Of a DNA stretch of 25,528 nucleotides, positions 6,091 to 14,207 are shown piece after piece. Location: assembly GCA_027031185.1 (NCBI GenBank), contig JALVEF010000384.1, positions 1 through 25,528 on the forward strand, in the 5' to 3' direction. How positions within the stretch are numbered: the first letter of the stretch is position 1; every line of letters starts with the position of its first letter. This DNA is from Saprospiraceae bacterium. Its GTDB lineage: Bacteria; Bacteroidota; Bacteroidia; Chitinophagales; Saprospiraceae. A model generated the notes under the pieces. That model was given only the letters and a program-made list of their open reading frames with translations, did no database searches and was not told where the DNA came from. The position numbers and the translations under genes are program-made.

Positions 6091-8556
6091 ATGAAACTCG
6101 TATATAGCGCTCTTTTCTGTCTGCTCGCTTTGTCGGTTGTGCACGCCCAACCACTCAATACGGTCAACCCCGAAGTGATGGTACAAGTCGCCGATGAGCA
6201 GCTCGAAAACGCCGATTATTACAATGCGCTGGATTGGTACAACCGCGCCTACAAGGAGCAAAAGAAAAAGGACAATGCGCTGCGCTTCAAAATTGCCAAG
6301 CTGCACTTTACCTTGCGCGATTACAAGCGGGCCGAGAGATGGTTCTCCCGCGTCGTAAAGAGCGACCGCAAAGGAAAACTCCCCGAAGCGGTCTTTTATT
6401 TGGGCCTTTCGCAAAAGTACAACGGCAACTATCCGGATGCCATCAACACCCTGGAGTCCTTTATTGCCATCTCCAAAGATGAAAAGCTCAAGACCCGCGC
6501 CAAGCTCGAAATCGAAGGCGCCCGGATGGCCATGAAAATGAAGAAAGACAAGGCACTGCGTATCAAAAATGCCGGCAAAACCGTCAACTCCCGCTTCTCC
6601 GAGTACAGCCCCAAATTTCTCGGCGATGACCTATACTATAGCTCCATAAAGAGCAAAAACGTCATCATCCTGGACGGCAAGGAGGGGGACTACTTCTCCA
6701 AAATTTATAAGGCCTCGGGCCAGGACGAAAAAAACGGCTTTGCCACATCCGAACCTCTCGGCGAAGACATCAACAGATCCGGATTCCACACCGGCAATGT
6801 GGCTTTCTCCGAAGATGGCGACAAAATGTTCTTTACCCGTGCCACCATGACCGGCAACGAAGTCAAGACAAGCGAAATTTTCGTCGCCGAAAGAATGGGC
6901 AATACCTACGCCAAAGCCAAAAAACTCACCGGCCCCAACGGCGACTGGATCGCCAAACATCCCGCCCCGGGTGAGTTGCACGGCAAAGAGGTACTGTTTT
7001 TTGTCTCCGATATGCCGGGCGGCAAGGGGGGCGACGACATCTACTATTGTACCATAAAAGACGATGGCACCTACGGCGCTCCGGTCAATCTCGGCGATGC
7101 CATCAATACACCATACAACGAAGAAACTCCTTTCTACCGCGACGGTACCCTCTGGTTTAGCTCCGATGGCTATCCATCTTTTGGAGGCCTGGATATCTTC
7201 TCCGTCAAGTGGGACGGCACCAAGTGGTCAAAGCCCAAAAACCTCGGCCCCGGCTACAACACCAGCGTGGATGACTTCGGTTTTTATGTCGATGCAACCG
7301 GCTACAAAGGCGCGCTGGTGTCCAACCGCCCCAGTGTCAATTCACTGAAAAGCAAAACTTGCTGCGATGATATCTTCATCGCCACCGTCGAACCCGTTGC
7401 CGTGGACCTGGATATGCTTGTCTTTGACCAGAGCAAAAAACCGCTCAAAGGCGCCACCGTCCGGCTCATCGAAATGACCGGCAACACACCGGGCAAATCC
7501 GACAAACGCCAGAGCCCCCAGTCTAACAAAATCAACTTCCCCCTGGACCTGCAAAAAGCCTATCAGGTCATTGTAGAAGTCAAGGGATATTATCCCGATA
7601 CGCTGGCATTTAATACGGTCGGCATCAAGAAAACACAAACCATCACCAAAAAGGCCTTCCTGCGCCCGCTGCCCCCGCCCAAGCCGGAAGAAGTCACCGT
7701 ATATATCAATCAGCCCATCCGGCTCAACAACATCTACTATGACTTCGATGATGACAAAATTCTGCCCGATGCCGAACAAGACCTGAATGTCCTGCTGGAC
7801 CTTATGAAAAAATACCCCGACATGGTCATCGAGCTGTCATCCCACACAGACAGCCGCGGCAGTCGCACCTACAACCAACAATTGTCACAGCGCCGTGCCG
7901 ACTCCGCCAAGCGATGGCTGGTAGCCCGCGGCGTCGCACCCGAGCGCATCAAAGCCGTTGGATACGGCGAATCTAAAATCCTCAACGGATGCACCAATGG
8001 TGTGCGCTGTACCGAAGAACAACACCGCTTCAACCGCCGTACCGAATTTAAGATTATTGCAGGACCCACCGAAATCAAAATCCCCAAGGTCATCAAAAAG
8101 GGTGAAAGTTTGCCGGCTGGCGCCGGCGAGGGCAAAGCGCCGTCCCATAAAAAAAAACTGACCGGTAAAAAATCCGTCGGTGCAACCCAACCGAAAAAGA
8201 CCGCACAGCCGGGTCCGAAAAAGAAAAAATACCCCGTGATCACCCTGGATGAACCCAGGTTCGACTTTGGCACTATCGAAGAAGGCACCATCATCGAGCA
8301 CGACTTCAAGTTTACCAACACCGGCGACGCCGATCTCCTCATCGAAATCGCCACCGGATCATGCGGATGTACCGTACCGGAATGGCCCGCTCAACCGATC
8401 AAACCCGGCGAAACAGGCAACATCCACGTCACCTTCAACTCCAAAGAAAAAGAAGGCGACCAACGCGTGGACGTCACCATCGTCGCCAACACCAAAGACC
8501 TGGTCACGGAAATCATCCTCACGGGCAAGGTAATACCCAAAAAGAAATCCCAATAA
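6091..8556 (+). CDS. PorE-like T9SS protein (TPR, propeller, CRD, OmpA) with C-terminal DUF1573
   Basis: 821 residues. Signal peptide to about residue 19 (VHA-Q). Tetratricopeptide-like helices follow (about 25-150: YYNALDWYNRAYKE, YKRAERWFSRVVK, YPDAINTLESFI). Next come a PD40-type beta-propeller (about 175-450: AFSEDGDKMFFTRA, PFYRDGTLWFSSDGY), a carboxypeptidase-regulatory-like domain (about 450-535: KKPLKGATVRLIE) and an OmpA peptidoglycan-binding domain (about 545-665: YYDFDDDKILPDA, HTDSRG, RRADSAKRWL, GYGESK). This is the order described for Porphyromonas PorE (PG1058), which binds peptidoglycan and PorP. A basic linker rich in K/P (about 675-715) then leads to a DUF1573 domain (FDFGTIEEGTIIEHDFKFTNTGDADL, GSCGCTVPEW), absent from PorE as I know it. 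PorE is a lipoprotein; no lipobox is visible here. Confidence 0.85.
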   Translation: MKLVYSALFCLLALSVVHAQPLNTVNPEVMVQVADEQLENADYYNALDWYNRAYKEQKKKDNALRFKIAKLHFTLRDYKRAERWFSRVVKSDRKGKLPEAVFYLGLSQKYNGNYPDAINTLESFIAISKDEKLKTRAKLEIEGARMAMKMKKDKALRIKNAGKTVNSRFSEYSPKFLGDDLYYSSIKSKNVIILDGKEGDYFSKIYKASGQDEKNGFATSEPLGEDINRSGFHTGNVAFSEDGDKMFFTRATMTGNEVKTSEIFVAERMGNTYAKAKKLTGPNGDWIAKHPAPGELHGKEVLFFVSDMPGGKGGDDIYYCTIKDDGTYGAPVNLGDAINTPYNEETPFYRDGTLWFSSDGYPSFGGLDIFSVKWDGTKWSKPKNLGPGYNTSVDDFGFYVDATGYKGALVSNRPSVNSLKSKTCCDDIFIATVEPVAVDLDMLVFDQSKKPLKGATVRLIEMTGNTPGKSDKRQSPQSNKINFPLDLQKAYQVIVEVKGYYPDTLAFNTVGIKKTQTITKKAFLRPLPPPKPEEVTVYINQPIRLNNIYYDFDDDKILPDAEQDLNVLLDLMKKYPDMVIELSSHTDSRGSRTYNQQLSQRRADSAKRWLVARGVAPERIKAVGYGESKILNGCTNGVRCTEEQHRFNRRTEFKIIAGPTEIKIPKVIKKGESLPAGAGEGKAPSHKKKLTGKKSVGATQPKKTAQPGPKKKKYPVITLDEPRFDFGTIEEGTIIEHDFKFTNTGDADLLIEIATGSCGCTVPEWPAQPIKPGETGNIHVTFNSKEKEGDQRVDVTIVANTKDLVTEIILTGKVIPKKKSQ

Positions 8557-8574
8557 GCCACCAAAACCTCCATC

Positions 8575-8874
8575 ATGAAAAAGCTCTTTTTCCCAATCAC
8601 CCTGACCATCCTCCTGCTCTCATCAGGATGCGCCCTGCTGCCCGTCATTTTAGAAGACGGCAGCACCGGCCGGCAGCAACCCCCACAAGAGCAGCAGCAC
8701 GAAGGCAGACAGACCAACAAGGTCAAAATGAAGCCGACCACTTCCTCCAACGAAACAGACAGCCGCTCCTCGTCAAAAATCGGAAAAGTATCATCTAAAA
8801 AGCCGGGGACAACAAAGGGGAAAAAGGAATCCGGCGATCCGCGCAACGAGGACAAGCGCGCCAAACACAACTAA
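8575..8874 (+). CDS. Small lysine-rich lipoprotein, unknown function
   Basis: 99 residues. Residues 1-19 form a type II signal peptide with lipobox LSSGC (Cys19). The mature part is low-complexity, polar and strongly basic (runs such as KKPGTTKGKKES), with no recognisable fold. It starts 18 bp after the PorE-like gene and is probably cotranscribed. The charge resembles the basic linker of the preceding protein, so contact with peptidoglycan or LPS is possible, but that is only inference. Confidence 0.65.
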   Translation: MKKLFFPITLTILLLSSGCALLPVILEDGSTGRQQPPQEQQHEGRQTNKVKMKPTTSSNETDSRSSSKIGKVSSKKPGTTKGKKESGDPRNEDKRAKHN

Positions 8875-8883
8875 CTGCCCCGA

Positions 8884-8914
8884 GTGGTAGTGGCGCTTGA
8901 CGCGTCACTACCAC
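8884..8914. terminator. Hairpin between convergent genes, likely bidirectional terminator
   Basis: Arms 8884-8896 and 8902-8914 pair over 13 positions (12 Watson-Crick plus one G-T wobble) around a 5-nt loop. The element lies just after the lipoprotein stop and includes the priA stop codon (8908-8910), so it can end transcription from both sides. It lacks a T-run. Confidence 0.6.
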
Positions 8915-11358
8915 ACATCAACGTCCACCTTGACGCGGACGGAAGAGAGCCCTTTTTGCGTTTTCAACGACGTCACAAACGCGGCAATGGCATCAAGCGC
9001 CTGCGTCAAAATACCCTTCCGGCGACTCAATTTGAGCAGGATGGTGCGGTGATACCGGTTGCGAATGCGAGCCACCGCCGGCACCACAGGCCCCAATACT
9101 TCTCCGGATACCTGCCGTACCAAGCGATGGTGCATCAGCTTGGCCACCGTATCTACCGTTGTCGCATTGCGATGCACCAAAGTCAATTGTACCAGACGCG
9201 TAAACGGCGGATAGTGAAATGCTTTGCGTTCTGCCAATTCCCGGCGCGCAAAAGCATCGTAATCCCCTCGCAAGACATCTTTTAAGACAGGATGGTCCGG
9301 CCGGTAGGTTTGGATGAGCACCTTGCCGCGCGACTTCTTGCGCCCCGCCCGGCCGCTCACCTGGATGATTTGTTGGAAGGCGCGCTCCGCCGAGCGAAAG
9401 TCGGGGAAAGCCAACAGCTGATCTGCGCTCATGATACCGACCAGACCGACGTGGTCAAAGTCCAGACCTTTGGTGACCATCTGTGTCCCGACCAGGATCT
9501 GAATCTCGCCCGCATCAAAGGCATGAACGATGCGCGAAAAGCCTTGCTTGCCTCCTGTCGTGTCATAGTCCATCCGACCGACCTTGGCTTCCGGGAAAAA
9601 CACCTTTAATTCCTCCTCTACTTGCTCCGTACCGAAACCCAGCATCTTCAGTGGCATATTGCCGCAAGCGGGGCAAGCCGGCCTGGGCTCCTCGGCAAAA
9701 CCACAATAGTGACACCGCATTACCCGGGCCTTCTTGTGAAAGGTCATTGCCACATCACAATGAGAACACTCACTGACCCAACCACAAACCGTGCAGTTCA
9801 AGCTGGGTGCATACCCCCGGCGGTTTTGAAACAATATCACCTGACGACCGGCCGTCAAAGTCTCTTCGATAGCGTCCAACAGGATTTTGGAAAAAAGTGC
9901 CCGTCCTCCGGCCGGCCGGTTTTTTCGCAAATCCACGACCTCAATGTCCGGCAATTGGGAGTCCCCCACACGCTCCTCCAACCGCACCACTCCATACTTG
10001 CCCGTCTCCACATTGTGGAGCGACTCCATGGACGGCGTGGCGGTACCCAATAATGCCTTGGCCCCGAATATCCGGGCCAACACCAATGCGGCATCACGCC
10101 CGTTGTAGCGCGGAGCCGGATCAAACTGCTTGAAACTCCTGTCATGCGCCTCATCCACGATGACCAACTGCAGGCGGCGGAAGGGCAAAAATACACCCGA
10201 TCGGGCCGCCAGCACAACCGGCTTGCCGGCCAATACCTCCTTCCAGACCTCCACACGTTCATTGTTGTTCAATCGAGAATGATACACCGTCACATCCTCT
10301 CCAAAGAATTTGCGGAGACGCGACACAATCTGGCCGGTTAGTGCGATCTCGGGCAGCAGATACAAGACTTGCCCACCCTGTGCGATGACTTTGCGAATCT
10401 GATCGGCATAGATATGCGTCTTGCCGGAGCCGGTCACGCCGTGGAGTAATACCACGTCCTTTTCCGGCCACAAGCGTTCTATCTGCTGTACCGCCTTTTG
10501 TTGGGCAGGTGTCAATGGATCCACTTTGACCCTGTCGCCGGTATAAGTGTCCAGACGACTCTCATGTTTGTGATAAACTTCCAGGATGCCCTTCTTGACC
10601 AGCGCATTGAGCGATGCGGAGGTAGCTGCCGCCCGGCGGAGGAGATCTGCTTTTCGTACCTCGGGATCATGATGCACCTCCTGCATCAAGGCCAACAAAA
10701 GCGCCAGTTGCTTGGGGGCTGCATGAAGCGAATCGAAGACCTCGTTTAGCGCATCTTGATTTTGGCGATACCGCCCGGTCAGTCGCACATAAGACACTTG
10801 CTTGGGTCTGTATCTTTCTTTGAGTTCGGTATGGAGATAGATGATCTTCTCATCCAACATTTTGTGCACGAGAGGCATCACCCGCTCTTTGTTTAACAAC
10901 TTGCGGACATCTTCGAGCGTCAAGTGCTCTTGTCTGCGAAGGGCTTCGGCTAGCTGAAAAGCCTCGTCAGACAAGTGATCGAAATCGTCTGAAAATATCG
11001 GGCTGAGATGGAGTGTCGTCTCACTATCCAGCTTCATGTGGGCCGGCAAGGCGGCATTCATCACCTCGCCCAAACTGGCGAAATAATAGGACGAAAGCCA
11101 CTGCCAAAAACGAAAATGCTCCGGATATAGCACCGGTGCACGGTCCAGCAAGCCGATGACCGGTTTGACTTTGTAGCCGTCCGGCTTCCGGTCATGTATG
11201 CCCACGACCAATGCAGAATAGCGTTTGTTCTTTCTGAACGGGACCTCCACCCTGACACCAAATTGGATGGCAGAGACCAAGGAATCGGGGACGCCGTAGG
11301 TCAGCAGTCCGGGCAGGGCCAAGGGCAACACCACATCCACATAGCGAGAATAGGCCAA
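8908..11358 (-). CDS. priA: Primosomal replication-restart helicase PriA
   Basis: 816 residues. PriA binds stalled or D-loop forks and reloads the replicative helicase. Visible in order: N-terminal 3'-DNA-binding domain (DVVLPLALPGLLTYGVP), Walker A GVTGSGKT (307-314), DEAH box (402-405), motif III GTATPS, a zinc-binding insert with eight cysteines (C522, 525, 531, 534, 549, 552, 562, 565) and motif VI QVSGRAGR (666-673), then the C-terminal domain. All key residues are intact. The first possible start is TTG at 11358: the frame is closed by a TAA upstream and has no ATG before the conserved region. A GTG at 11340 is the alternative. An exact -7 box lies 16 nt before the TTG, which favours it. 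Confidence 0.95.
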   Translation of the reverse strand: MAYSRYVDVVLPLALPGLLTYGVPDSLVSAIQFGVRVEVPFRKNKRYSALVVGIHDRKPDGYKVKPVIGLLDRAPVLYPEHFRFWQWLSSYYFASLGEVMNAALPAHMKLDSETTLHLSPIFSDDFDHLSDEAFQLAEALRRQEHLTLEDVRKLLNKERVMPLVHKMLDEKIIYLHTELKERYRPKQVSYVRLTGRYRQNQDALNEVFDSLHAAPKQLALLLALMQEVHHDPEVRKADLLRRAAATSASLNALVKKGILEVYHKHESRLDTYTGDRVKVDPLTPAQQKAVQQIERLWPEKDVVLLHGVTGSGKTHIYADQIRKVIAQGGQVLYLLPEIALTGQIVSRLRKFFGEDVTVYHSRLNNNERVEVWKEVLAGKPVVLAARSGVFLPFRRLQLVIVDEAHDRSFKQFDPAPRYNGRDAALVLARIFGAKALLGTATPSMESLHNVETGKYGVVRLEERVGDSQLPDIEVVDLRKNRPAGGRALFSKILLDAIEETLTAGRQVILFQNRRGYAPSLNCTVCGWVSECSHCDVAMTFHKKARVMRCHYCGFAEEPRPACPACGNMPLKMLGFGTEQVEEELKVFFPEAKVGRMDYDTTGGKQGFSRIVHAFDAGEIQILVGTQMVTKGLDFDHVGLVGIMSADQLLAFPDFRSAERAFQQIIQVSGRAGRKKSRGKVLIQTYRPDHPVLKDVLRGDYDAFARRELAERKAFHYPPFTRLVQLTLVHRNATTVDTVAKLMHHRLVRQVSGEVLGPVVPAVARIRNRYHRTILLKLSRRKGILTQALDAIAAFVTSLKTQKGLSSVRVKVDVDVW

Positions 11359-11374
11359 TAGTGTCTCGTTTGCA

Positions 11375-11382
11375 CAAAGATA
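11375..11382 (-). promoter_or_regulatory. Putative -7 box of priA
   Basis: Minus-strand TATCTTTG is an exact TAnnTTTG match, 16 nt before the TTG start of priA, the same spacing as in tatC. No -33 TTTG is evident. Confidence 0.5.
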
Positions 11383-11394
11383 AAGCCACCGGGC

Positions 11395-11619
11395 TTAATC
11401 CCGCAGAATCAGGCGTTTTTCGTGGATATAGCGCTTGATATTGAGCCAAAAAGCCACAAAAAGGTAGAAAATAATAGGCGAACCAAACGTGGCACAAGAC
11501 AGATAGATGAAGTACAGCCGTACCCGCGAAGAGGCCACGCCCAGCTTGTCGCCAATGTAATCCGAAACTCCAAACGCCGAGCGCTCCAATAGATTTTGGA
11601 TATGAACAAATCGCTTCAT
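11395..11619 (-). CDS. PspC-domain small membrane protein
   Basis: 74 residues from ATG 11619 (MKRFVHIQNLLERSAFGVSDYIGDKLGVASSRVRLYFIYLSCATFGSPIIFYL). The pattern of an N-terminal amphipathic segment, then GVSDYIGDKLGVASSRVRL, then one or two membrane spans is that of the PspC fold, linked in other bacteria to envelope-stress sensing. It is a single-domain version with no pspA or pspB nearby. The longer frame from 11646 adds nine unlikely residues. priA starts 36 bp downstream on the same strand. Confidence 0.75.
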   Translation of the reverse strand: MKRFVHIQNLLERSAFGVSDYIGDKLGVASSRVRLYFIYLSCATFGSPIIFYLFVAFWLNIKRYIHEKRLILRD

Positions 11620-11659
11620 CTCAATACATTCTTTTCTGACAGCCACCGGACAGACCGGA

Positions 11660-11667
11660 CAAAATTA
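11660..11667 (-). promoter_or_regulatory. Putative -7 box of the pspC-like gene
   Basis: Minus-strand TAATTTTG matches TAnnTTTG exactly. An ATTG lies 21 bp upstream (11689-11692) at the -33 position. The leader would be about 37 nt. Confidence 0.45.
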
Positions 11668-11799
11668 ACCCGTTTTCACCCATATTGTCAATGCCGGAGA
11701 TCCAGACCGCACCCCAAGAACAGAGGCAACTAAACCATCTACCAAACAACTTTTGGACTGTCATTATTGTTTTGTTATCTAGGATTGCAAATCCTGCCT

Positions 11800-12306
11800 A
11801 TGAATAGACGATGGATCATTTTGGCCGCCTTGCTGCTGGCCGGCTTCTTTCTTTTGCGCAGGGGCGGGAGTCCGGCTGCCAATCTGGACGGCCAAATGGC
11901 GCCGCCCGTACAGGGCCGGCTGCCCAACGGACAACATCTGGACCTGGCCGATTTCCACGGCCAGTATGTATTGTTGGATTTTTGGGGCAGCTGGTGTGGT
12001 CCTTGCCGGCGCGCCAATCCAAGCTTGGTAAAATTGTACCGCGAATATGGTCCGGACAGACTGGTCGTCATCAGCGTAGGCATTGAGCGGGATTCCACTG
12101 CCTGGGCAAGAGCCATCCGGGAAGACGGACTATCCTGGCCATACCATCTTTTGGAGACCCGCAATACCGCAGACAAGATATCCGACCGCTACGGGGTACA
12201 ATCCATCCCGGCCAAATTTCTTATCGGGCCGGACGGACGAGTTGTCGCATCCAATCCGTCTTTCGGAACAATAGCGCATATTTTGGCAGATAATCCTGCC
12301 AACTAG
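11800..12306 (+). CDS. TlpA-like membrane-anchored thioredoxin
   Basis: 168 residues. A hydrophobic N-terminal anchor (residues 4-19) is followed by a thioredoxin-fold domain of the TlpA/ResA type facing the periplasm. The active site is WCGPC (C66, C69) in the context LLDFWGSWCGPCRRANPSLVKLY. The cis-proline loop SIPAKFLIGPDGRVV (around 147) is present. It probably reduces protein disulfides or apocytochromes; the partner is unknown. ATG 11800 directly precedes the anchor; the earlier in-frame ATG at 11767 is less likely. A weak -7-like TTGTTTTG (11767-11774) and a small inverted repeat AGGATT/AATCCT (11781-11795) lie just upstream. Confidence 0.88.
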   Translation: MNRRWIILAALLLAGFFLLRRGGSPAANLDGQMAPPVQGRLPNGQHLDLADFHGQYVLLDFWGSWCGPCRRANPSLVKLYREYGPDRLVVISVGIERDSTAWARAIREDGLSWPYHLLETRNTADKISDRYGVQSIPAKFLIGPDGRVVASNPSFGTIAHILADNPAN

Positions 12307-12388
12307 TGACATATTGTCCTATTTGTAGCAATGGCAAAAATATTGATGCGCCTTTCAAGGGCCAATAACTGTCTCAAAACCAAAACCT

Positions 12389-12955
12389 ATGAGCCGAAAA
12401 AGCAAAGCGAAAAAGAATAATAAAGCACAGAACAAGCACCGGCAAACCTCACACGAGCCTCAAGCTCGTGTAAACCAACAAACAGAAAAAGAAGAAGTGC
12501 TTGACACCCCGCAGGAAACTGAGCAGGACGACCGGACGAGCAACGAGCTGGAGGAGATGAAAGACAAGTATCTCCGCCTGCTGGCCGAATTTGAAAACTA
12601 CAAAAACAGAACAGCGCGCCAGCAACTGGAAATGCTGGCAGACTGTGCCGGCAAAACACTGCTCAAGATTCTACCGATTGTAGATGATTTTGACCGGGCT
12701 GCCAAACAAGAGGAATTTCCCGAAGGCGTGGCTTTAGTGCATAAAAAGCTACAAAACACACTCAAACAAATAGGCATCGAGCCGGTTGAGTCGGATGGGG
12801 CCGACTTTAATCCCGAACTGCACGAGGCTGTCACGGAGCTTCCCGTGCAAGACGACAAATTGGCCGGCAAGGTGGTGGACACCATCGAGAAAGGATACTT
12901 ATACAATGGCAAAGTCTTGCGCTATGCCAAAGTCGTGGTGGGGCGCAAACAATAG
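12389..12955 (+). CDS. grpE: GrpE nucleotide-exchange factor
   Basis: 188 residues. GrpE releases ADP from DnaK. A basic, polar, disordered N-terminus (1-50) leads to the long dimerisation helix (ELEEMKDKYLRLLAEFENYKNRTARQQ, about 51-77), then ILPIVDDFDRAAK and the beta-wing domain with the family signature (FNPELHEAV, about 140, and GYLYNGKVLRYAKVVVG at the end). The dnaK gene is not in the window. dnaJ follows after 97 bp that contain a terminator-like hairpin. A perfect 8-bp inverted repeat (12451-12458 / 12464-12471) lies in its 5' coding part. Confidence 0.95.
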   Translation: MSRKSKAKKNNKAQNKHRQTSHEPQARVNQQTEKEEVLDTPQETEQDDRTSNELEEMKDKYLRLLAEFENYKNRTARQQLEMLADCAGKTLLKILPIVDDFDRAAKQEEFPEGVALVHKKLQNTLKQIGIEPVESDGADFNPELHEAVTELPVQDDKLAGKVVDTIEKGYLYNGKVLRYAKVVVGRKQ

Positions 12956-12988
12956 GCCCCGCCAGACGTACCAAAAAATGAGAAACCT

Positions 12989-13019
12989 GCATTGACAGCG
13001 CCGGCTGTCAATGCTTTTT
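12989..13019 (+). terminator. Terminator-like hairpin between grpE and dnaJ
   Basis: Perfect 11-bp arms (GCATTGACAGC, 12989-12999; GCTGTCAATGC, 13004-13014) enclose a GCCG loop and are followed by TTTTT at 13015-13019. This is a textbook intrinsic terminator on the + strand. A near-match -7 box, CATATTTG (13021-13028), follows at once, 24 nt before the dnaJ start. Confidence 0.65.
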
Positions 13020-13052
13020 GCATATTTGCTCAGCTGGCAAAACATAGCCAAC

Positions 13053-14189
13053 ATGGCGAAGCGTGATTATTACGAAATACTGGAAGTCTCCCGTACCGCA
13101 TCGGTCGGCGAAATCAAGAAGGCCTACCGGCGACTAGCTATCAAATACCATCCGGACCGGAACCCGGATGATCCGCACGCGGAAGAGCGATTCAAAGAAC
13201 TCGCCGAGGCCTACGATGTACTCTCCGATCCCGACAAACGCGCTCGATACGACCGGTATGGCCATGCCGGTACCAATGGCGGCGGCTTCTATTCGATGGA
13301 AGATATCTTCGAGCAGTTTGGTGATATTTTCAGCGGCACCGGATTCGAGCATTTCTTTGGTGGCGGTAGCGGCCGATCGGCCCGCAAACGCAAAGGCTCC
13401 AATCTCCACATTAAAATCGAGCTTACGCTGGAAGAAATTGCCACCGGTATCACCAAAAAAATCAAGGTCAAAAAAGACGTCACCTGCCCGGCTTGCCATG
13501 GATCCGGCGCGCGCAACAAGAACGCCGTGTCCACATGCCCAAATTGCAGGGGGTCCGGCTATGTCAGAGAAGTGCGCTCAACTTTTCTGGGACACATGCA
13601 GACCACCGTCCTATGCACCCAATGCCACGGCTCCGGTGAAATCATTACCGAAAAGTGTCCAAAATGCCACGGCGAGGGCGTCACCAAGGGCGAAGAAATC
13701 ATCAAAATCGAAATCCCGGCCGGCGTCGAGCATAACATGCAACTCTCTATGCGCGGATATGGCAATGCCGGCCCGCACAATGGCCAGCCCGGTGACTTAC
13801 TCATCACTATAAAAGAAAAGAAACACCAGTTCTTCCGCCGCGAAGGAATACACGTCATCTACGACCTGCATCTCAACTTTGCCGACGCCGTACTCGGTGC
13901 CACTGTCGAAGTACCCACACTTACCGGTAAGGCCAAAATCAAAATCGAACCTGGCACCCCGGCCGGCAAAGTGCTGCGGCTGCGCGGCAAAGGCCTGCCT
14001 TCCGTCCATCGTTATGAAACCGGCGACCAACTGGTCATCGTCAATATCTGGACACCCGAAAAACTCTCACGGGAAGAAAAAGATGTCTTGAAAAAAATGC
14101 GAGACTTGCCTAACTTCAACCCGCCAAAAAGCCACGCCGCCAGGGCCAACAAAGGCTTCTTTGACAAATTGGAAAACCTGTTTAAGTAA
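13053..14189 (+). CDS. dnaJ: Chaperone DnaJ
   Basis: 378 residues, the usual class A length. J-domain with HPD at 33-35 (IKYHPDRNPDD), then a short G/F region (GGGFYSMEDIFEQFGDIFSG). Four CxxCxGxG zinc motifs are intact: CPACHGSG, CPNCRGSG, CTQCHGSG and CPKCHGEG. The C-terminal substrate-binding domains follow (FADAVLGATVEVPTLTGKAKIKIEPGTPAGKVLRLRGKGLP). DnaJ stimulates the DnaK ATPase and delivers unfolded clients. The start at 13053 gives the canonical MAKRDYYEILEV; the open frame from 13011 would begin inside the hairpin. The outer-membrane gene starts 18 bp downstream. Confidence 0.96.
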   Translation: MAKRDYYEILEVSRTASVGEIKKAYRRLAIKYHPDRNPDDPHAEERFKELAEAYDVLSDPDKRARYDRYGHAGTNGGGFYSMEDIFEQFGDIFSGTGFEHFFGGGSGRSARKRKGSNLHIKIELTLEEIATGITKKIKVKKDVTCPACHGSGARNKNAVSTCPNCRGSGYVREVRSTFLGHMQTTVLCTQCHGSGEIITEKCPKCHGEGVTKGEEIIKIEIPAGVEHNMQLSMRGYGNAGPHNGQPGDLLITIKEKKHQFFRREGIHVIYDLHLNFADAVLGATVEVPTLTGKAKIKIEPGTPAGKVLRLRGKGLPSVHRYETGDQLVIVNIWTPEKLSREEKDVLKKMRDLPNFNPPKSHAARANKGFFDKLENLFK

Positions 14190-14207
14190 CTGGCAACTGA
14201 TCCCAAA

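Noticed and set aside
8884..8914. Possible MITE end or attachment site at the lipoprotein/priA junction
   Set aside because: No target duplication or second copy was seen; a terminator between convergent genes explains it better.
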